Numbered from the stretch's first letter, positions 7,949 through 17,044 are shown. The stretch: 64,000 nucleotides of DNA from Burkholderia plantarii (GCF_001411805.1 NZ_CP007212.1:2914001-2978000), one strand, 5' to 3'. Translations and numbers: made by a program. Notes: generated by a model from the sequence alone, not told the origin.

Positions 7949-7982
7949 CCCGGCATGGCGGCTCCCAAGCCGCCATGCCGGG
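7949..7982 (+). other. Perfect 15-bp hairpin between the hydrolase and dctA
   Basis: CCCGGCATGGCGGCT (7949-7963) and AGCCGCCATGCCGGG (7968-7982) are fully complementary across a 4-nt loop, 15 bp after the hydrolase stop. There is no U-tract, so it is more likely an intercistronic stability element than a terminator. Confidence 0.7.
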
Positions 7983-8041
7983 GCGCCCTCCGACGAATTG
8001 CGACAATCCACACGAGCCGCCGGACCAGGCGGCCGCCTCGC

Positions 8042-8069
8042 CGGCCGGCGGCGCGCAAGCCGCCGGCCG
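8042..8069 (+). other. Second GC hairpin upstream of dctA
   Basis: CGGCCGGCGGC (8042-8052) pairs perfectly with GCCGCCGGCCG (8059-8069) around GCGCAA. With the hairpin at 7949-7982 it makes a two-stem leader in front of the short ORF and dctA. Confidence 0.6.
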
Positions 8070-8096
8070 CGCGATCCACCCGATCAGGAGACGACG

Positions 8097-8141
8097 ATGC
8101 ACCCCAACGCCCCCCTCATCCTCGCGCGAGCGGCGTCATGA
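8097..8141 (+). CDS. 14-residue leader peptide overlapping the dctA start
   Basis: ATG at 8097 has a strong AGGAG 6 nt upstream and encodes [14 protein letters not shown], then TGA at 8139-8141. That stop overlaps the dctA ATG (8138-8140) in an ATGA junction, and dctA has no clear ribosome binding site of its own. This is the usual geometry of translational coupling: ribosomes loaded on the leader restart on dctA. The alternative is that the peptide is incidental and dctA is initiated weakly. No similarity to a known leader is claimed. Confidence 0.5.
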   Translation: MHPNAPLILARAAS

Positions 8142-9439
8142 GCGACAGCACAGTCATCACCCCACCGCGGCCACAGGCGAAGACGCCGTTCCACCGCAAG
8201 CTCTACGTCCACGTGCTGGTGGCGATCGTGCTCGGCGTGCTGCTCGGCCATCTGGCGCCGTCGCTGGCCGTCAAGATGAAGCCGCTCGGCGACGCGTTCA
8301 TCAAGCTGATCAAGATGGTGATCGGCCCGATCATCTTCTGCACCGTGGTGGCCGGCATCGCCGGCATGGGCGACATGAAGAAGGTCGGGCGCGTGGGCGG
8401 CAAGGCGCTGCTCTACTTCGAGGTGGTCTCCACCATCTCGCTCGTGATTGGCCTCGTGGCCGGCCACCTGTTCCACCCGGGGCGCGGCTTCAACCTCGAT
8501 CCGGCGACGCTCGACACCAAGGCGCTGGCCGGCTACGCCACCGCCGCGCACGCGCAGGACACGGTCGAGTTCCTGATGCACATCATCCCCGAAACGATGA
8601 CGAGTGCGTTCACCACCGGCAACGTGCTGCAGATCCTGCTGATCTCGGTGCTGTTCGGCGCGGCGCTGGCCGCCGCGGGTGAGCGCGGCCGGCCGCTCGT
8701 GACGATGATCGACCAGTTCGCGCAGACCTGCTTCGGCATCGTCCACATCATCATGAAGGTGGCGGCGATCGGCGCGTTCGGCTCGATCGCGTTCACCATC
8801 GGCACCTACGGGATCGGCGCGGTGGTGCCGCTGCTCAAGCTGATCGGCGCGTTCTACGCCACGCTGGTGATCTTCGTGGTGGTGGTGCTCGGCGCGATCG
8901 CGCGGCTGCTCGGCTTCAGCATCCTGCGCTTCATGAGCTACATCCGCGAGGAGATCCTGATCGTGCTCGGCACCAGCTCGTCGGAGGCGGCGCTGCCGCA
9001 GATGCTCGAGAAGCTCGAACGGCTCGGCTGCTCGAAATCGGTGGTGGGCCTCGTGATCCCGGCCGGCTATTCGTTCAACCTCGACGGCACCAACATCTAC
9101 CTGACGATGGCCGTGCTGTTCATCGCCCAGGCCTTCAACGTCGATCTCACGCTGTCCCAGCAGCTCACGCTGGTGGGCGTCGCGATGCTGACCTCGAAGG
9201 GCGCGAGCGGCGTGGCCGGCGCGGCCTTCGTGATGCTGACCTCCACGCTGCTGGTGTTCCCGATCATTCCGGTCTCGGGGATGGTGCTGATCCTCGGCAT
9301 CCATCGCTTCATGGGCACCGGCCTCGCGATCGCCAACACCATCGGCAACGGCGTGGCCACGCTGGTCGTCTCGGCCTGGGAGCACGAACTCGACCGCGGC
9401 CGGCTGAACGAGGAAATGTCGCGCCGCCGCGGCGGCTGA
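8138..9439 (+). CDS. dctA: C4-dicarboxylate:cation symporter DctA
   Basis: 433 residues, inner membrane, DAACS/SLC1-type fold. It imports succinate, fumarate, malate and similar acids with H+ or Na+. Family hallmarks: [20 protein letters not shown] in the second to third helices, the serine-rich hairpin [17 protein letters not shown], and the conserved [11 protein letters not shown] motif. Length matches E. coli DctA (428). Its ATG is embedded in the stop of a short leader ORF. It lies between a LigI-like hydrolase and a porin, so the three may form an uptake and utilisation unit under the divergent LysR regulator. Confidence 0.93.
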   Translation: MSDSTVITPPRPQAKTPFHRKLYVHVLVAIVLGVLLGHLAPSLAVKMKPLGDAFIKLIKMVIGPIIFCTVVAGIAGMGDMKKVGRVGGKALLYFEVVSTISLVIGLVAGHLFHPGRGFNLDPATLDTKALAGYATAAHAQDTVEFLMHIIPETMTSAFTTGNVLQILLISVLFGAALAAAGERGRPLVTMIDQFAQTCFGIVHIIMKVAAIGAFGSIAFTIGTYGIGAVVPLLKLIGAFYATLVIFVVVVLGAIARLLGFSILRFMSYIREEILIVLGTSSSEAALPQMLEKLERLGCSKSVVGLVIPAGYSFNLDGTNIYLTMAVLFIAQAFNVDLTLSQQLTLVGVAMLTSKGASGVAGAAFVMLTSTLLVFPIIPVSGMVLILGIHRFMGTGLAIANTIGNGVATLVVSAWEHELDRGRLNEEMSRRRGG

Positions 9440-9618
9440 GCCCGGCCCGCCCGACACCCGCCCTCCCTTTCCCTCGCCCCCGGCGCCCCGCTCACGGCGG
9501 GCGCCTTCCTGCCCGCGCATGCCACGGCACGCGCGGCGGGAACGCCTGCGTCCGTCGCCAGCACGGCGACGACGCGGCGCGATCACCGCAGTTCCATAAC
9601 AACGGTCTGGAGACAGTC

Positions 9619-10719
9619 ATGCAACGCACCCCCTCGCCCCGCGCGCGCCGCGCCCGGCGCTTCACGCCTGCCCGCGCCGCCTGCGCCGCCACCGTCGTCT
9701 GGCTCGCGGGCAGCGCCGGCGCGGTCCACGCCGATCCCTCGCAGATCAACGCCGGGGCCGCGCAGCTGAGCACCTCGACCGTGCAGATGTACGGCCTGAT
9801 CGGCATCTACGTCGACAGCGCGAAGCTGAGCACCGCGCGCGCCAGCACCGTGCAGGAGGGCGGCGGCGGCCTGACCACCTCGTTCTGGGGCATCCGCGGC
9901 CGCGAGGATCTGGGCGGCGGCTACGCGGCCGTCTTCAGCCTCGAGAGCTTCTTCCGGCCGAACACCGGCCAGATGGGCCGCAACACCACCGACGGCCTGT
10001 TCTCGCGCAACGCCTACGTCGGCCTGACGGGCGGCTTCGGCACGCTGAAGCTCGGCGAGCAGACCAATCCCACCTACCTGAACCAGCAGCTCGTCAACCC
10101 GTTCGGCTCGTCGGTGGTGTTCTCGCCGCTGATCGTGCAGTCCTACACGGCGAGCTACAACAACACGCAGATCGGCGACACGGTCTGGCAGAACGCCGTC
10201 GAATACGTCACGCCGAGCTACGGCGGCCTGACCGGCACCGCGATCTACAGCGTGAGCAGCACCACGGGACACCAGGGCAAGGACGACGTCGGCCTGCACC
10301 TGACCTACGTGCGCGGGCCGTGGACGGCGGTGTTCTCGGCGCAGCGCGACCGCACCGCGGCGGTCGCGCCGATGACGGGGCAGACGCTCTATCTCGCCGG
10401 CGCGGCCTACGACGCGAAATTCGTGAAGCTCTACGGCGCCGCGCAGATCACCAGCAACGCCGGCGTCGAAACCGGCTCGCACACCTACGAACTCGGCCTC
10501 ACCGTGCCACTGTCGCCCGCCGCGCGGATCCTCGCCGAGTGGGCGCGCACGCGCCACGGCGCGCCGCGCTCGGCCAGCGACACGCGCAACACCGCCAGCG
10601 TCGCCTACGACTACACGCTGTCGAAGCGCTCGCAGGTCTACGTCGTCTACTCGTATGACCGGCTCTCGGGCAACCCGTCGGGCAGCACCTGCGGCGTGGG
10701 CATGCAGCACACGTTCTAG
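9619..10719 (+). CDS. Gram-negative porin
   Basis: 366 residues. A long, Arg-rich signal region is followed by a hydrophobic core and AVHADPS, then a porin barrel: VQMYGLIGIYVDSAKLS, FWGIRGREDLGGGYAAVFSL, TLKLGEQTNPTYL, and a C-terminal QHTF. The outer-membrane channel probably admits the substrate of DctA/LigI-like proteins encoded just upstream (180-bp gap). Compared with the porin at 2.5-3.5 kb the mature N-terminus carries an extra 20-residue insert before the first strand. It converges with the LysR gene on its right. Confidence 0.9.
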   Translation: MQRTPSPRARRARRFTPARAACAATVVWLAGSAGAVHADPSQINAGAAQLSTSTVQMYGLIGIYVDSAKLSTARASTVQEGGGGLTTSFWGIRGREDLGGGYAAVFSLESFFRPNTGQMGRNTTDGLFSRNAYVGLTGGFGTLKLGEQTNPTYLNQQLVNPFGSSVVFSPLIVQSYTASYNNTQIGDTVWQNAVEYVTPSYGGLTGTAIYSVSSTTGHQGKDDVGLHLTYVRGPWTAVFSAQRDRTAAVAPMTGQTLYLAGAAYDAKFVKLYGAAQITSNAGVETGSHTYELGLTVPLSPAARILAEWARTRHGAPRSASDTRNTASVAYDYTLSKRSQVYVVYSYDRLSGNPSGSTCGVGMQHTF

Positions 10720-10755
10720 CCGCGGGTTCCAGACGCAGGTTCCGGCGGTGGCGGC

Positions 10756-11628
10756 TCAGTCGCGATCCTCGGCGCAGATCGCGATGAACCACTTGCAGAA
10801 CGCCTGCGTGGCGTGGCTGCTTTCCCGATCGTAGACGAGGTAGTAGCCGTGATCGTCGAGCGTGGACACCTCCGAGAGCAACACCAGCTCGCCGCGCGCG
10901 AGCTCGCGGCGGAACACCTCGACGGGGCACAGCGCCACGCCGTGCCCGGCGATCACGGCCGTCGCGAGCAGGTTGAAGTCCTGGTACACGGGGCCGTGGA
11001 CCAGCCCCTCGGGATGCAGGCCGGCTTCCTCGAACCAGGCCTCCCAGGCCGAGACGAACTCGTCGTGCAGCAGCGTGGCGTGGTTCAACTGCGCGTCGCA
11101 GCGCTTTTGCGCCAGATACTGCGGGCTCGCCACCGGCTTGTTGGTGCGCGAGAACAGCATCGCGTGGGCGATGTTCTTCGACGGGATGTGCTGGTGCGTG
11201 ATCAGCACGTCGTGCCGCTCGGGATCGAACAGCTCGTGCGCGCGCGAATACGACACCTCGATCGCGATGTCGGGATAGAGCGCGGTGAAACGCGGCAGCG
11301 CCGGAATCAGCCAGCGCGCGGCGACCGACGGAATGCAGGCCACCGAGATGCCCTTGCGGTGGCGGTTGATGCTCAGCGACTGCGACACCGCCGAGATCGC
11401 CGTCAGCGCCGGCTGGATCGTATGGAAATACTGCTCGCCGGCCGAGGTCAGCACGGCGCCGCGCCCGGTGCGCTCGAACAGGCGCCGGCCGAGCCAGGTC
11501 TCGAGCTTCTTGATCTGGCCGCTCACGGCGGCGTGCGTCACGTGCAGTTCCTCGCCCGCGCGCGACAGGCTCTTCAGGCGCGCGGTGGCCTCGAAGGCAC
11601 GCAGGGCGTTCAGCGGCGGCAGGATCAT
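10756..11628 (-). CDS. LysR-family regulator, GcvA-like
   Basis: 290 residues. The N-terminus MILPPLNALRAFEATARLKS and HVTHAAVSGQIKKLETWL is the GcvA-subgroup HTH; the effector domain follows (GISVACIPSVAARWLIPALP, HDVLITHQHIPSKNI, VIAGHGVALCPVEVF). The ATG at 11626-11628 was chosen because homology starts there; the frame is open further upstream but encodes low-complexity sequence. It is the last leftward gene after the M20 hydrolase (97-bp gap), so it may be cotranscribed with, and regulate, the ABC transporter/racemase/M20 operon. Confidence 0.9.
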   Translation of the reverse strand: MILPPLNALRAFEATARLKSLSRAGEELHVTHAAVSGQIKKLETWLGRRLFERTGRGAVLTSAGEQYFHTIQPALTAISAVSQSLSINRHRKGISVACIPSVAARWLIPALPRFTALYPDIAIEVSYSRAHELFDPERHDVLITHQHIPSKNIAHAMLFSRTNKPVASPQYLAQKRCDAQLNHATLLHDEFVSAWEAWFEEAGLHPEGLVHGPVYQDFNLLATAVIAGHGVALCPVEVFRRELARGELVLLSEVSTLDDHGYYLVYDRESSHATQAFCKWFIAICAEDRD

Positions 11629-11725
11629 GGCCGGGCGGCTCCATTCGGCAACGGTCGAAACGATCGGGATAATCGGCACGCCCGGCGCCGGGCCGGCGCG
11701 CCGGGCGCGGCTGCGAGCCGCGCGC

Positions 11726-12865
11726 TCATTCCAGGTGCGCGCGGGCCACGCGCTCGAAGATGCGCACCGACGCTTCCAGCTTGTCGAGCTCGACATATTC
11801 GTCGATCGCGCCGCTCATGCCCACCTCGCCCGGGCCGATGATCACCATCGGCAGCCCCAGCGCGGGCGCGATCACGGCGCCGTCGGAATAGTAGGCGACG
11901 CCGGCCGGCCCCGGCTCGGCCACGCCCTGCGCCCGGCAGGCCGCGACGCACTGCGCCACGAACGGATGATCGTCGGGCGTGTCCACCGGCGGCTTGAAAT
12001 CGAGCAGCTCGATCGCGACGTGCGGCCCGGCGATCGCGCGAAACGCCGCCATCACCGATTCGGGCGACTGGCCCGGCACCAGCCGCACGTCGATGTCGGC
12101 CGACGCCTCGGGGGGGACCAGCGGCGTCGCCAGCCCGCCGCGGATCGTGCCGACGTTGATGGTGGGCGCGCCGACGTGGCGATGCGCGGGCGCCGCGAGC
12201 TGCAGGTCGTGCGCGCGGTCGAGATAGCGCGCGAGCCGCACGATCGCGTTGCCGCGGTCGCCCGTGCGGTCCTCCGAGAACGCGTTGTGTCCGTAGTCGC
12301 CGCGCGCGCTCGCGCGCAGCCACAGCGCGCCCTTCTCCGTGACGAACGCGCGATTGCCGGTGGGCTCCGAGATCAGCAGCGCGCCGACGCCATGAAAGTG
12401 GCCGCCGTCGAGCAGGCGGCGCGCGCCGAGGCAGTTCGAGTTCTCGGCCGCCGAGAACGTCAGCAGCAGGTCGCCCTGCGGCCGCCAGCCGGCCCGGCAC
12501 AGGTTCAGCGCGGCCACCGTCATCGCCGCCATCCCGCCCTTCATGTCGGCGGCGCCGCGGCCGTACAGGCGTCCGTCGCGAATCTCGCCGGCGAACGGAT
12601 CGACGCGCCACTGCTCGCGCGCCACGCCGATCGTGTCGAAATGCGCCGAGAACGCCAGCGCGGCACGCTGGCCGGCGCCGCGGATCCGCGCGACCAGGTT
12701 GGTGCGGCCCGGCGCGATCTCCTCGATCAGCGGCTCGATGCCGGCCGCGCGCAGCGCCTCGGCGACCACGCGCGCCGCGCGATGCTCGTTGCCGGGCGGA
12801 TCGATGGTGTCCTGCGCGATCAGCGCGCGGGTCAGTTCGACGGTCTCGCTCATGGTTGCGCTCAT
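11726..12865 (-). CDS. M20-family metallohydrolase (ArgE/DapE-like)
   Basis: 379 residues, cytosolic zinc amidohydrolase. Visible sites: AFSAHFDTIG (His75, Asp77), YGRGAADMKGGMAAM (Asp107) and TFSAAENSNCLGA, where the usual DEE reads AEN: Glu141 fills the catalytic base position but the next metal-ligand Glu is Asn142. The dimerisation domain follows (NVGTIRGGLATPLVPPEASA). The ATG at 12865 has AGGTGA just upstream; a second ATG at 12853 has none. It lies 5 bp after the racemase-like gene, so the two are coexpressed. Likely substrate: an N-acyl or N-carbamoyl amino acid (inference). Confidence 0.88.
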   Translation of the reverse strand: MSATMSETVELTRALIAQDTIDPPGNEHRAARVVAEALRAAGIEPLIEEIAPGRTNLVARIRGAGQRAALAFSAHFDTIGVAREQWRVDPFAGEIRDGRLYGRGAADMKGGMAAMTVAALNLCRAGWRPQGDLLLTFSAAENSNCLGARRLLDGGHFHGVGALLISEPTGNRAFVTEKGALWLRASARGDYGHNAFSEDRTGDRGNAIVRLARYLDRAHDLQLAAPAHRHVGAPTINVGTIRGGLATPLVPPEASADIDVRLVPGQSPESVMAAFRAIAGPHVAIELLDFKPPVDTPDDHPFVAQCVAACRAQGVAEPGPAGVAYYSDGAVIAPALGLPMVIIGPGEVGMSGAIDEYVELDKLEASVRIFERVARAHLE

Positions 12866-12870
12866 GATTG

Positions 12871-13641
12871 TCACCTGGGTTCGCTGAGCAGACGGCCGTG
12901 GCCCGTAAGCGGGGCGCGCCAGCCGGCGAGGCGCAGGGCGTGCCAGAAAGCCGCCTGGTTGCTGACCACCACCGGCAGCCCGGTGCGCGCCTCGATCTCG
13001 TCGATCACGTTCAGCGCCCGGGTGCCGGTGCAGGAAATGAAGATCGCGTCGGCGCCGTCGAGCCGCGACGCGAGCGCGGCCTCGACGAAGAACGCCTCCG
13101 GCAGCGAGCCGATCGCGTGATCGGTATCGTAGCCGGCGACGCGCACCGAGGTCGGCTCGATGCCGCCGTCGGCGAGAAAGCGCATCACGTTGCGCGTCAT
13201 CGCCGCCGTGTAGGGCGTGACGAGCGCGACGCGCCGCGCGTTCAGCGCCGCCAGCGCCGCCAGCGCGGCCGTGGCCGGGTTGGTGACGGGTATGCCCGGC
13301 CGGCCGCGCTGCACCCGTTCCGCCACGCGCTGCGGCCCGATCAGCGTGGAGGCCGAGGTGCAGCCGAACACCACCACGTCGAGCCGGGAATCGGGGATCA
13401 GCAGCCGCGCCGCGCCCTCCAGCTCGTCGGCCAGCGCGAGGAACGTGTGGTCGCTGTTCGGGGTCTCCAGCGGGATGCGCGTCGAGAACACGCCCACCCG
13501 GTCGTCCGGCACGAGGCGATGGAAGTCGCGCTCGATGACGGGGTCGGTCGACAGCACGATCAGGCCGATGCGGGCCACGGCGCCATACGGTTCGCCGAGC
13601 CTGACGTCGGGGTCGTGGATCACGGGCTCGATTGCTTCCAT
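12871..13641 (-). CDS. Asp/Glu racemase superfamily enzyme (maleate isomerase/arylmalonate decarboxylase-like)
   Basis: 256 residues. Two catalytic-type cysteines are placed as in this superfamily: VVFGCTSAST (Cys94) and FISCTGTRAL (Cys204), with the N-terminal ARIGLIVLSTDPVIERDF and TNPATAALAALAAL segments typical of maleate cis-trans isomerase, EutA and arylmalonate decarboxylase relatives. These cofactor-free enzymes isomerise or decarboxylate small diacids. The ATG has an AAGGAAGG purine tract upstream. It lies in an operon with an amino-acid ABC importer and an M20 hydrolase, suggesting the pathway converts an imported N-substituted or D-amino acid. The exact reaction is not determinable. 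Confidence 0.85.
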   Translation of the reverse strand: MEAIEPVIHDPDVRLGEPYGAVARIGLIVLSTDPVIERDFHRLVPDDRVGVFSTRIPLETPNSDHTFLALADELEGAARLLIPDSRLDVVVFGCTSASTLIGPQRVAERVQRGRPGIPVTNPATAALAALAALNARRVALVTPYTAAMTRNVMRFLADGGIEPTSVRVAGYDTDHAIGSLPEAFFVEAALASRLDGADAIFISCTGTRALNVIDEIEARTGLPVVVSNQAAFWHALRLAGWRAPLTGHGRLLSEPR

Positions 13642-13716
13642 CCTGCACCTTCCTTTTCCAATTCCGACGAGCGCCGCGGCCGGCGCCGCGAAGTGCTCCG
13701 ATTACGGCTCCGACGA

Positions 13717-15252
13717 CTACTGCGCGGACTCCCGCAGGAACGCCGCCACGCGTGCATGGCCACCGCCGAACAGCGTCGCCGGCGCCTCGTCGGCCACCAC
13801 CCGGCCGTCCTCCATGAACACGATGCGATCCGAGATGCGCCGTGCGAAGCGCATTTCGTGCGTGACGATCACCATCGTCATGCCGCTCTCGGCGAGCGCC
13901 TCGATGGTGCGCAGCACCTCGTTGACGAGTTCCGGATCGAGCGCCGAGGTCGGCTCGTCGAACAGCATCACGCGCGGCGCCATCGCCAGCGCGCGCGCGA
14001 TCGCCACGCGCTGCTGCTGGCCTCCCGACAACTGGTGCGGATACTTGTGCGCTTGCGCCTGCATCTCGACGCGCGCGAGTGCCGCCATGCCCAGCTCGCG
14101 CGCCGCGGCGCCGCGCGCGCGGCCGTGATGGCGCACCGCCAGCGTCACGTTCTGCAGCACGCTCAGATGCGGGAACAGGTTGAAGCTCTGGAACAGCATG
14201 CCGATCCCGGTGATGCGGCGGCGGAAATCCGGCGCGATGCGATTGCGGCCCGGGCCGGGGCCCGCCTCGCCAGGCCCCGTCGCGTCGATCCACGGCCGGC
14301 CGTCGAACGAGATGCGACCCGCGTCGATGTCCTGCAGGCCGTTGAAGGTGCGAAACAGCGTGGTCTTGCCCGAGCCCGACGGCCCGATGATCGACACCAC
14401 CTCGCCCTGCCGGACCCGCAGCGACACGTCGTCGAGCACGCGGCGCGCGCCGAGCCGCTTCGAGACGCCTTCCAGCTCGATCAGCACCGGGCTGTCGGGC
14501 GCGAGCGCGCGGCGCGGCGGCGCATCGGGCCGCGTCGCGCGCGGCGCGTCCGGCGGCGGCTCGGCCCGGTCGCGCGCGCGCGTGACGTCGAGCCGGCGCT
14601 CCAGCGCGCCGACCAGCGCGTTGAATACCGTCACGATTCCCACGTAGAACGCCGCCACCACGACCAGCGTGTCGAGCACCTTGAAATTCTGCGTATAGAG
14701 GCGCTGCCCGACGAGCAGAATCTCGGCCAGCGAGATGACCGAGACCAGCGAGGTCAGCTTGACGATCGTGATGAACTCGTTGGCGAGGCTCGGCAGCGCG
14801 AGGCGAAAGGCCTGCGGCACCACGATCAGCCGCAGCCGCCCGACGAAGCCGATGCCGAGCGCGCGGCCGGCCTCGTGCTGCCCGGCCGGCACGCCGAGCA
14901 GGCCGCCGCGCAGGATTTCCGCGAGATAGGCCGATTCGCTCGCGACCAGCGCGACGAGGCCGGCGCGGAACGGATCGGACAGCACGCCCGAGGCCGCCGG
15001 CACCAGTTGCGGCAGGTTGTAGACGAAGATCAGCAGCACCAGCAGCGGCAGGCTGCGGAAGAACCAGACGTAGGCGCGCGCGCCGAGCCGCAGCGGCGCG
15101 AAACGCGCGGCCTTGCCGAGCGCGAGGCCGAGCCCGAAGCCGATCCCGAGGCACCAGGTCAATACCGACAGCACCACCACCGTGCCGGCGGCACGCCAGA
15201 AATCGCCGTCCGCGAACAGGCCCAGCACGTAGCGCCAGTCGATCTCGGTCAC
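13717..15252 (-). CDS. Polar amino-acid-type ABC transporter, permease fused to ATPase
   Basis: 511 residues in one chain. Residues 1-225 are a HisM-type permease with about five membrane helices and the EAA loop (EAGRALGIGFVGRLRLIVVP). A Pro/Arg/Ala linker (about 225-255) leads to a complete ATPase: Walker A IIGPSGSGKTTL, Q-loop FQSFN, signature LSGGQQQRVAIARAL, Walker B VMLFDEPTSALD and the switch His in VTHEMRF. The start is GTG at 15250-15252. The binding protein is encoded 111 bp upstream. Two copies could form a homodimer and so a full importer. Fused forms are known in this family but are uncommon. Confidence 0.92.
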   Translation of the reverse strand: MTEIDWRYVLGLFADGDFWRAAGTVVVLSVLTWCLGIGFGLGLALGKAARFAPLRLGARAYVWFFRSLPLLVLLIFVYNLPQLVPAASGVLSDPFRAGLVALVASESAYLAEILRGGLLGVPAGQHEAGRALGIGFVGRLRLIVVPQAFRLALPSLANEFITIVKLTSLVSVISLAEILLVGQRLYTQNFKVLDTLVVVAAFYVGIVTVFNALVGALERRLDVTRARDRAEPPPDAPRATRPDAPPRRALAPDSPVLIELEGVSKRLGARRVLDDVSLRVRQGEVVSIIGPSGSGKTTLFRTFNGLQDIDAGRISFDGRPWIDATGPGEAGPGPGRNRIAPDFRRRITGIGMLFQSFNLFPHLSVLQNVTLAVRHHGRARGAAARELGMAALARVEMQAQAHKYPHQLSGGQQQRVAIARALAMAPRVMLFDEPTSALDPELVNEVLRTIEALAESGMTMVIVTHEMRFARRISDRIVFMEDGRVVADEAPATLFGGGHARVAAFLRESAQ

Positions 15253-15363
15253 GCCCGCCCTCCCCGCGCCCTGCCACGGACGATCCTGAGGACCACGGCG
15301 CAGCGCCGGCGCGCCGCCGTCGGGCCGACTGTCCTCGCGGCGCGCACCTCCCGCGACATCGCG

Positions 15364-16161
15364 TTACTGCGCGCCGATGGCGGCCTGGTATTGCGCCTCG
15401 GTCGGCACGCCCATGCTGTAGCGCCGCACCAGCTTGTCGTAGACGCCGTTGGCGCGGATCTTCGCGAGCGCGGCCTCGAGCGCCGCCTTGATCTCGGGAT
15501 GCTGCTTCGACACGCCGAGGCCGAGCACCACCGGATAGAGGATTTCCGGCGTGCTGATCTTCAGGCGGCCGCCGGTCTTGCCGACCGCGACCTTCAGCAC
15601 CGCGACGTCGTCGGCCTGGGCGTCGACGTTGCCCGACATCACGGCCTGGGTGCCTTCCGCCGAGGTCGGGAATTCGTGGATGTCGACGCTCTTGCCGTCG
15701 GCCGCGCAGGCCTTGCGGATCGTGTCGATGTAGGCCGCGCCCTTGATGATGCCGACCCGCTTGCCGCACAGCGCCGTCGCCGTCGCGGGGCTGAACGTGC
15801 CATGGGCCGGCACGATGAAGCCGAGCCCCGCGGTGGCGTAGGGAATGAAGTCGATCTGTTTGGCGCGTGCCGGATTGACGAACATCGACGAGGCGATCAC
15901 GTCGAACTTGTCCGCCTCGATGCCGAGAATCAGGCTTTCGAAACGCGTATCGAGAAACTGCAGCTTGAAACCACCGGCCATGGCCAATGCGTTCATCAGG
16001 TCCGCATCGAAACCGGCCGGCTGTTTCGCGTCATTGAAATAGATATACGGCGGAGACGTGATATCGCTGCCGACCCGCAAGGTCTTGCCGGCCAGGCTCT
16101 GCGCATGCGCCACGGTAATCGTCAAAAGCAGAATGCATACAGCTTTGAAAACAGCCTTCAC
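15364..16161 (-). CDS. ABC transporter periplasmic substrate-binding protein, amino-acid type
   Basis: 265 residues starting with GTG (16159-16161) behind GAGGAG; this yields KAVFKAVCILLLTITVAHAQ, a standard signal peptide, whereas the longer frame adds unrelated residues. The mature protein is a family 3 binding protein: GKTLRVGSDITSPPYIYFND, GFDADLMNALAMAGG, and VDAQADDVAVLKVAV. It captures a polar amino acid or derivative in the periplasm for the fused permease-ATPase encoded next. The gene leads the operon, preceded by about 1.3 kb of AT-richer intergenic DNA that must hold its promoter. Confidence 0.92.
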   Translation of the reverse strand: MKAVFKAVCILLLTITVAHAQSLAGKTLRVGSDITSPPYIYFNDAKQPAGFDADLMNALAMAGGFKLQFLDTRFESLILGIEADKFDVIASSMFVNPARAKQIDFIPYATAGLGFIVPAHGTFSPATATALCGKRVGIIKGAAYIDTIRKACAADGKSVDIHEFPTSAEGTQAVMSGNVDAQADDVAVLKVAVGKTGGRLKISTPEILYPVVLGLGVSKQHPEIKAALEAALAKIRANGVYDKLVRRYSMGVPTEAQYQAAIGAQ

Positions 16162-16396
16162 TTGGACTCCTCGTTCTTCATCAGAATCTTTGCGGGGAAG
16201 CGGCGCCCCGGTCCGCGGCACGATTGCGCCCACCCCGGCCCGCCATTGCCGGGCCATTCAGCCGGATCGGCATGATTGACGATAGAAAGTTGCGACACAA
16301 GCGAGGAAAACTATCCGACCATTAGAAAAACTTAATGCGCCACCATCATTCTTTATTGAAATTCATATCAAAATAAAAAAGAGACGAACGGTATCA

Positions 16397-16419
16397 CGAT
16401 GTCAGAAATAGTGACATCG
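16397..16419. repeat. Short inverted repeat upstream of the ABC operon
   Basis: CGATGTCA (16397-16404) and TGACATCG (16412-16419) flank GAAATAG. The site is 236 bp upstream of the binding-protein start in AT-rich sequence; it could be an operator or a small hairpin. Confidence 0.5.
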
Positions 16420-17044
16420 CAGTAAGAAAATCCAGCTTTTATTTTCCTGGCAGTCGCCCGTACCATCTAGGAATGCGGCCCGAGGTCGGGCATCGATCAC
16501 GAAATCGGCAAGACGTCGAATCCTTACAGGTCCCGAGACGGGTCGGGACCCTGGTGCAACGGGAATCGACGCACGACCCGGCACGAGCACCAATAACTCG
16601 CGCCGGCGCCACGAGCGGCCCGCAAGCTGTCACGATCCGGCAATAAAACCGCGGGTAGCGGTAGATTAATTGAAGCAATGAATACCGGTGCAATATGCAC
16701 GGCATCCATTCGAATAGAAATAAATCGATTCGAAAAAGCCCCGTGATCGGGAACATGAATATTGCTGCACTGATTATGGCGAGACCGCGCATCACGAAAT
16801 GCGCGAGCGGTTCGCCCGATGTGTCGTGATTCGTTTTTGCTTTCTCGGCGGCATATATGCATTACCGGCGGCATAGCGATTCCTGCATGCCGCCGCGCCC
16901 ATGGCCATCGGCATGGCGCGAGGCGACCACCTGTTTTTTACTGACGGCTTTTCGCGCGTATGCGCGTGCTCTCTCGGCGCGAGCCTCTCTCTCGCGTCCC
17001 GCCTGGACCCTATATGCTCTCGATGCTCGGAAGCAGGCGGTCTC

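Noticed and set aside
11726..15769. A continuous 1347-codon leftward reading frame
   Set aside because: High GC removes stops. Only its last part (the M20 hydrolase) is coding; the remainder runs through other frames of the racemase and transporter genes.
12868..16275. A rightward frame of about 1135 codons opposite the ABC operon
   Set aside because: Composition is Arg/Ala/His-rich without domains, and the opposite strand encodes four recognisable proteins.
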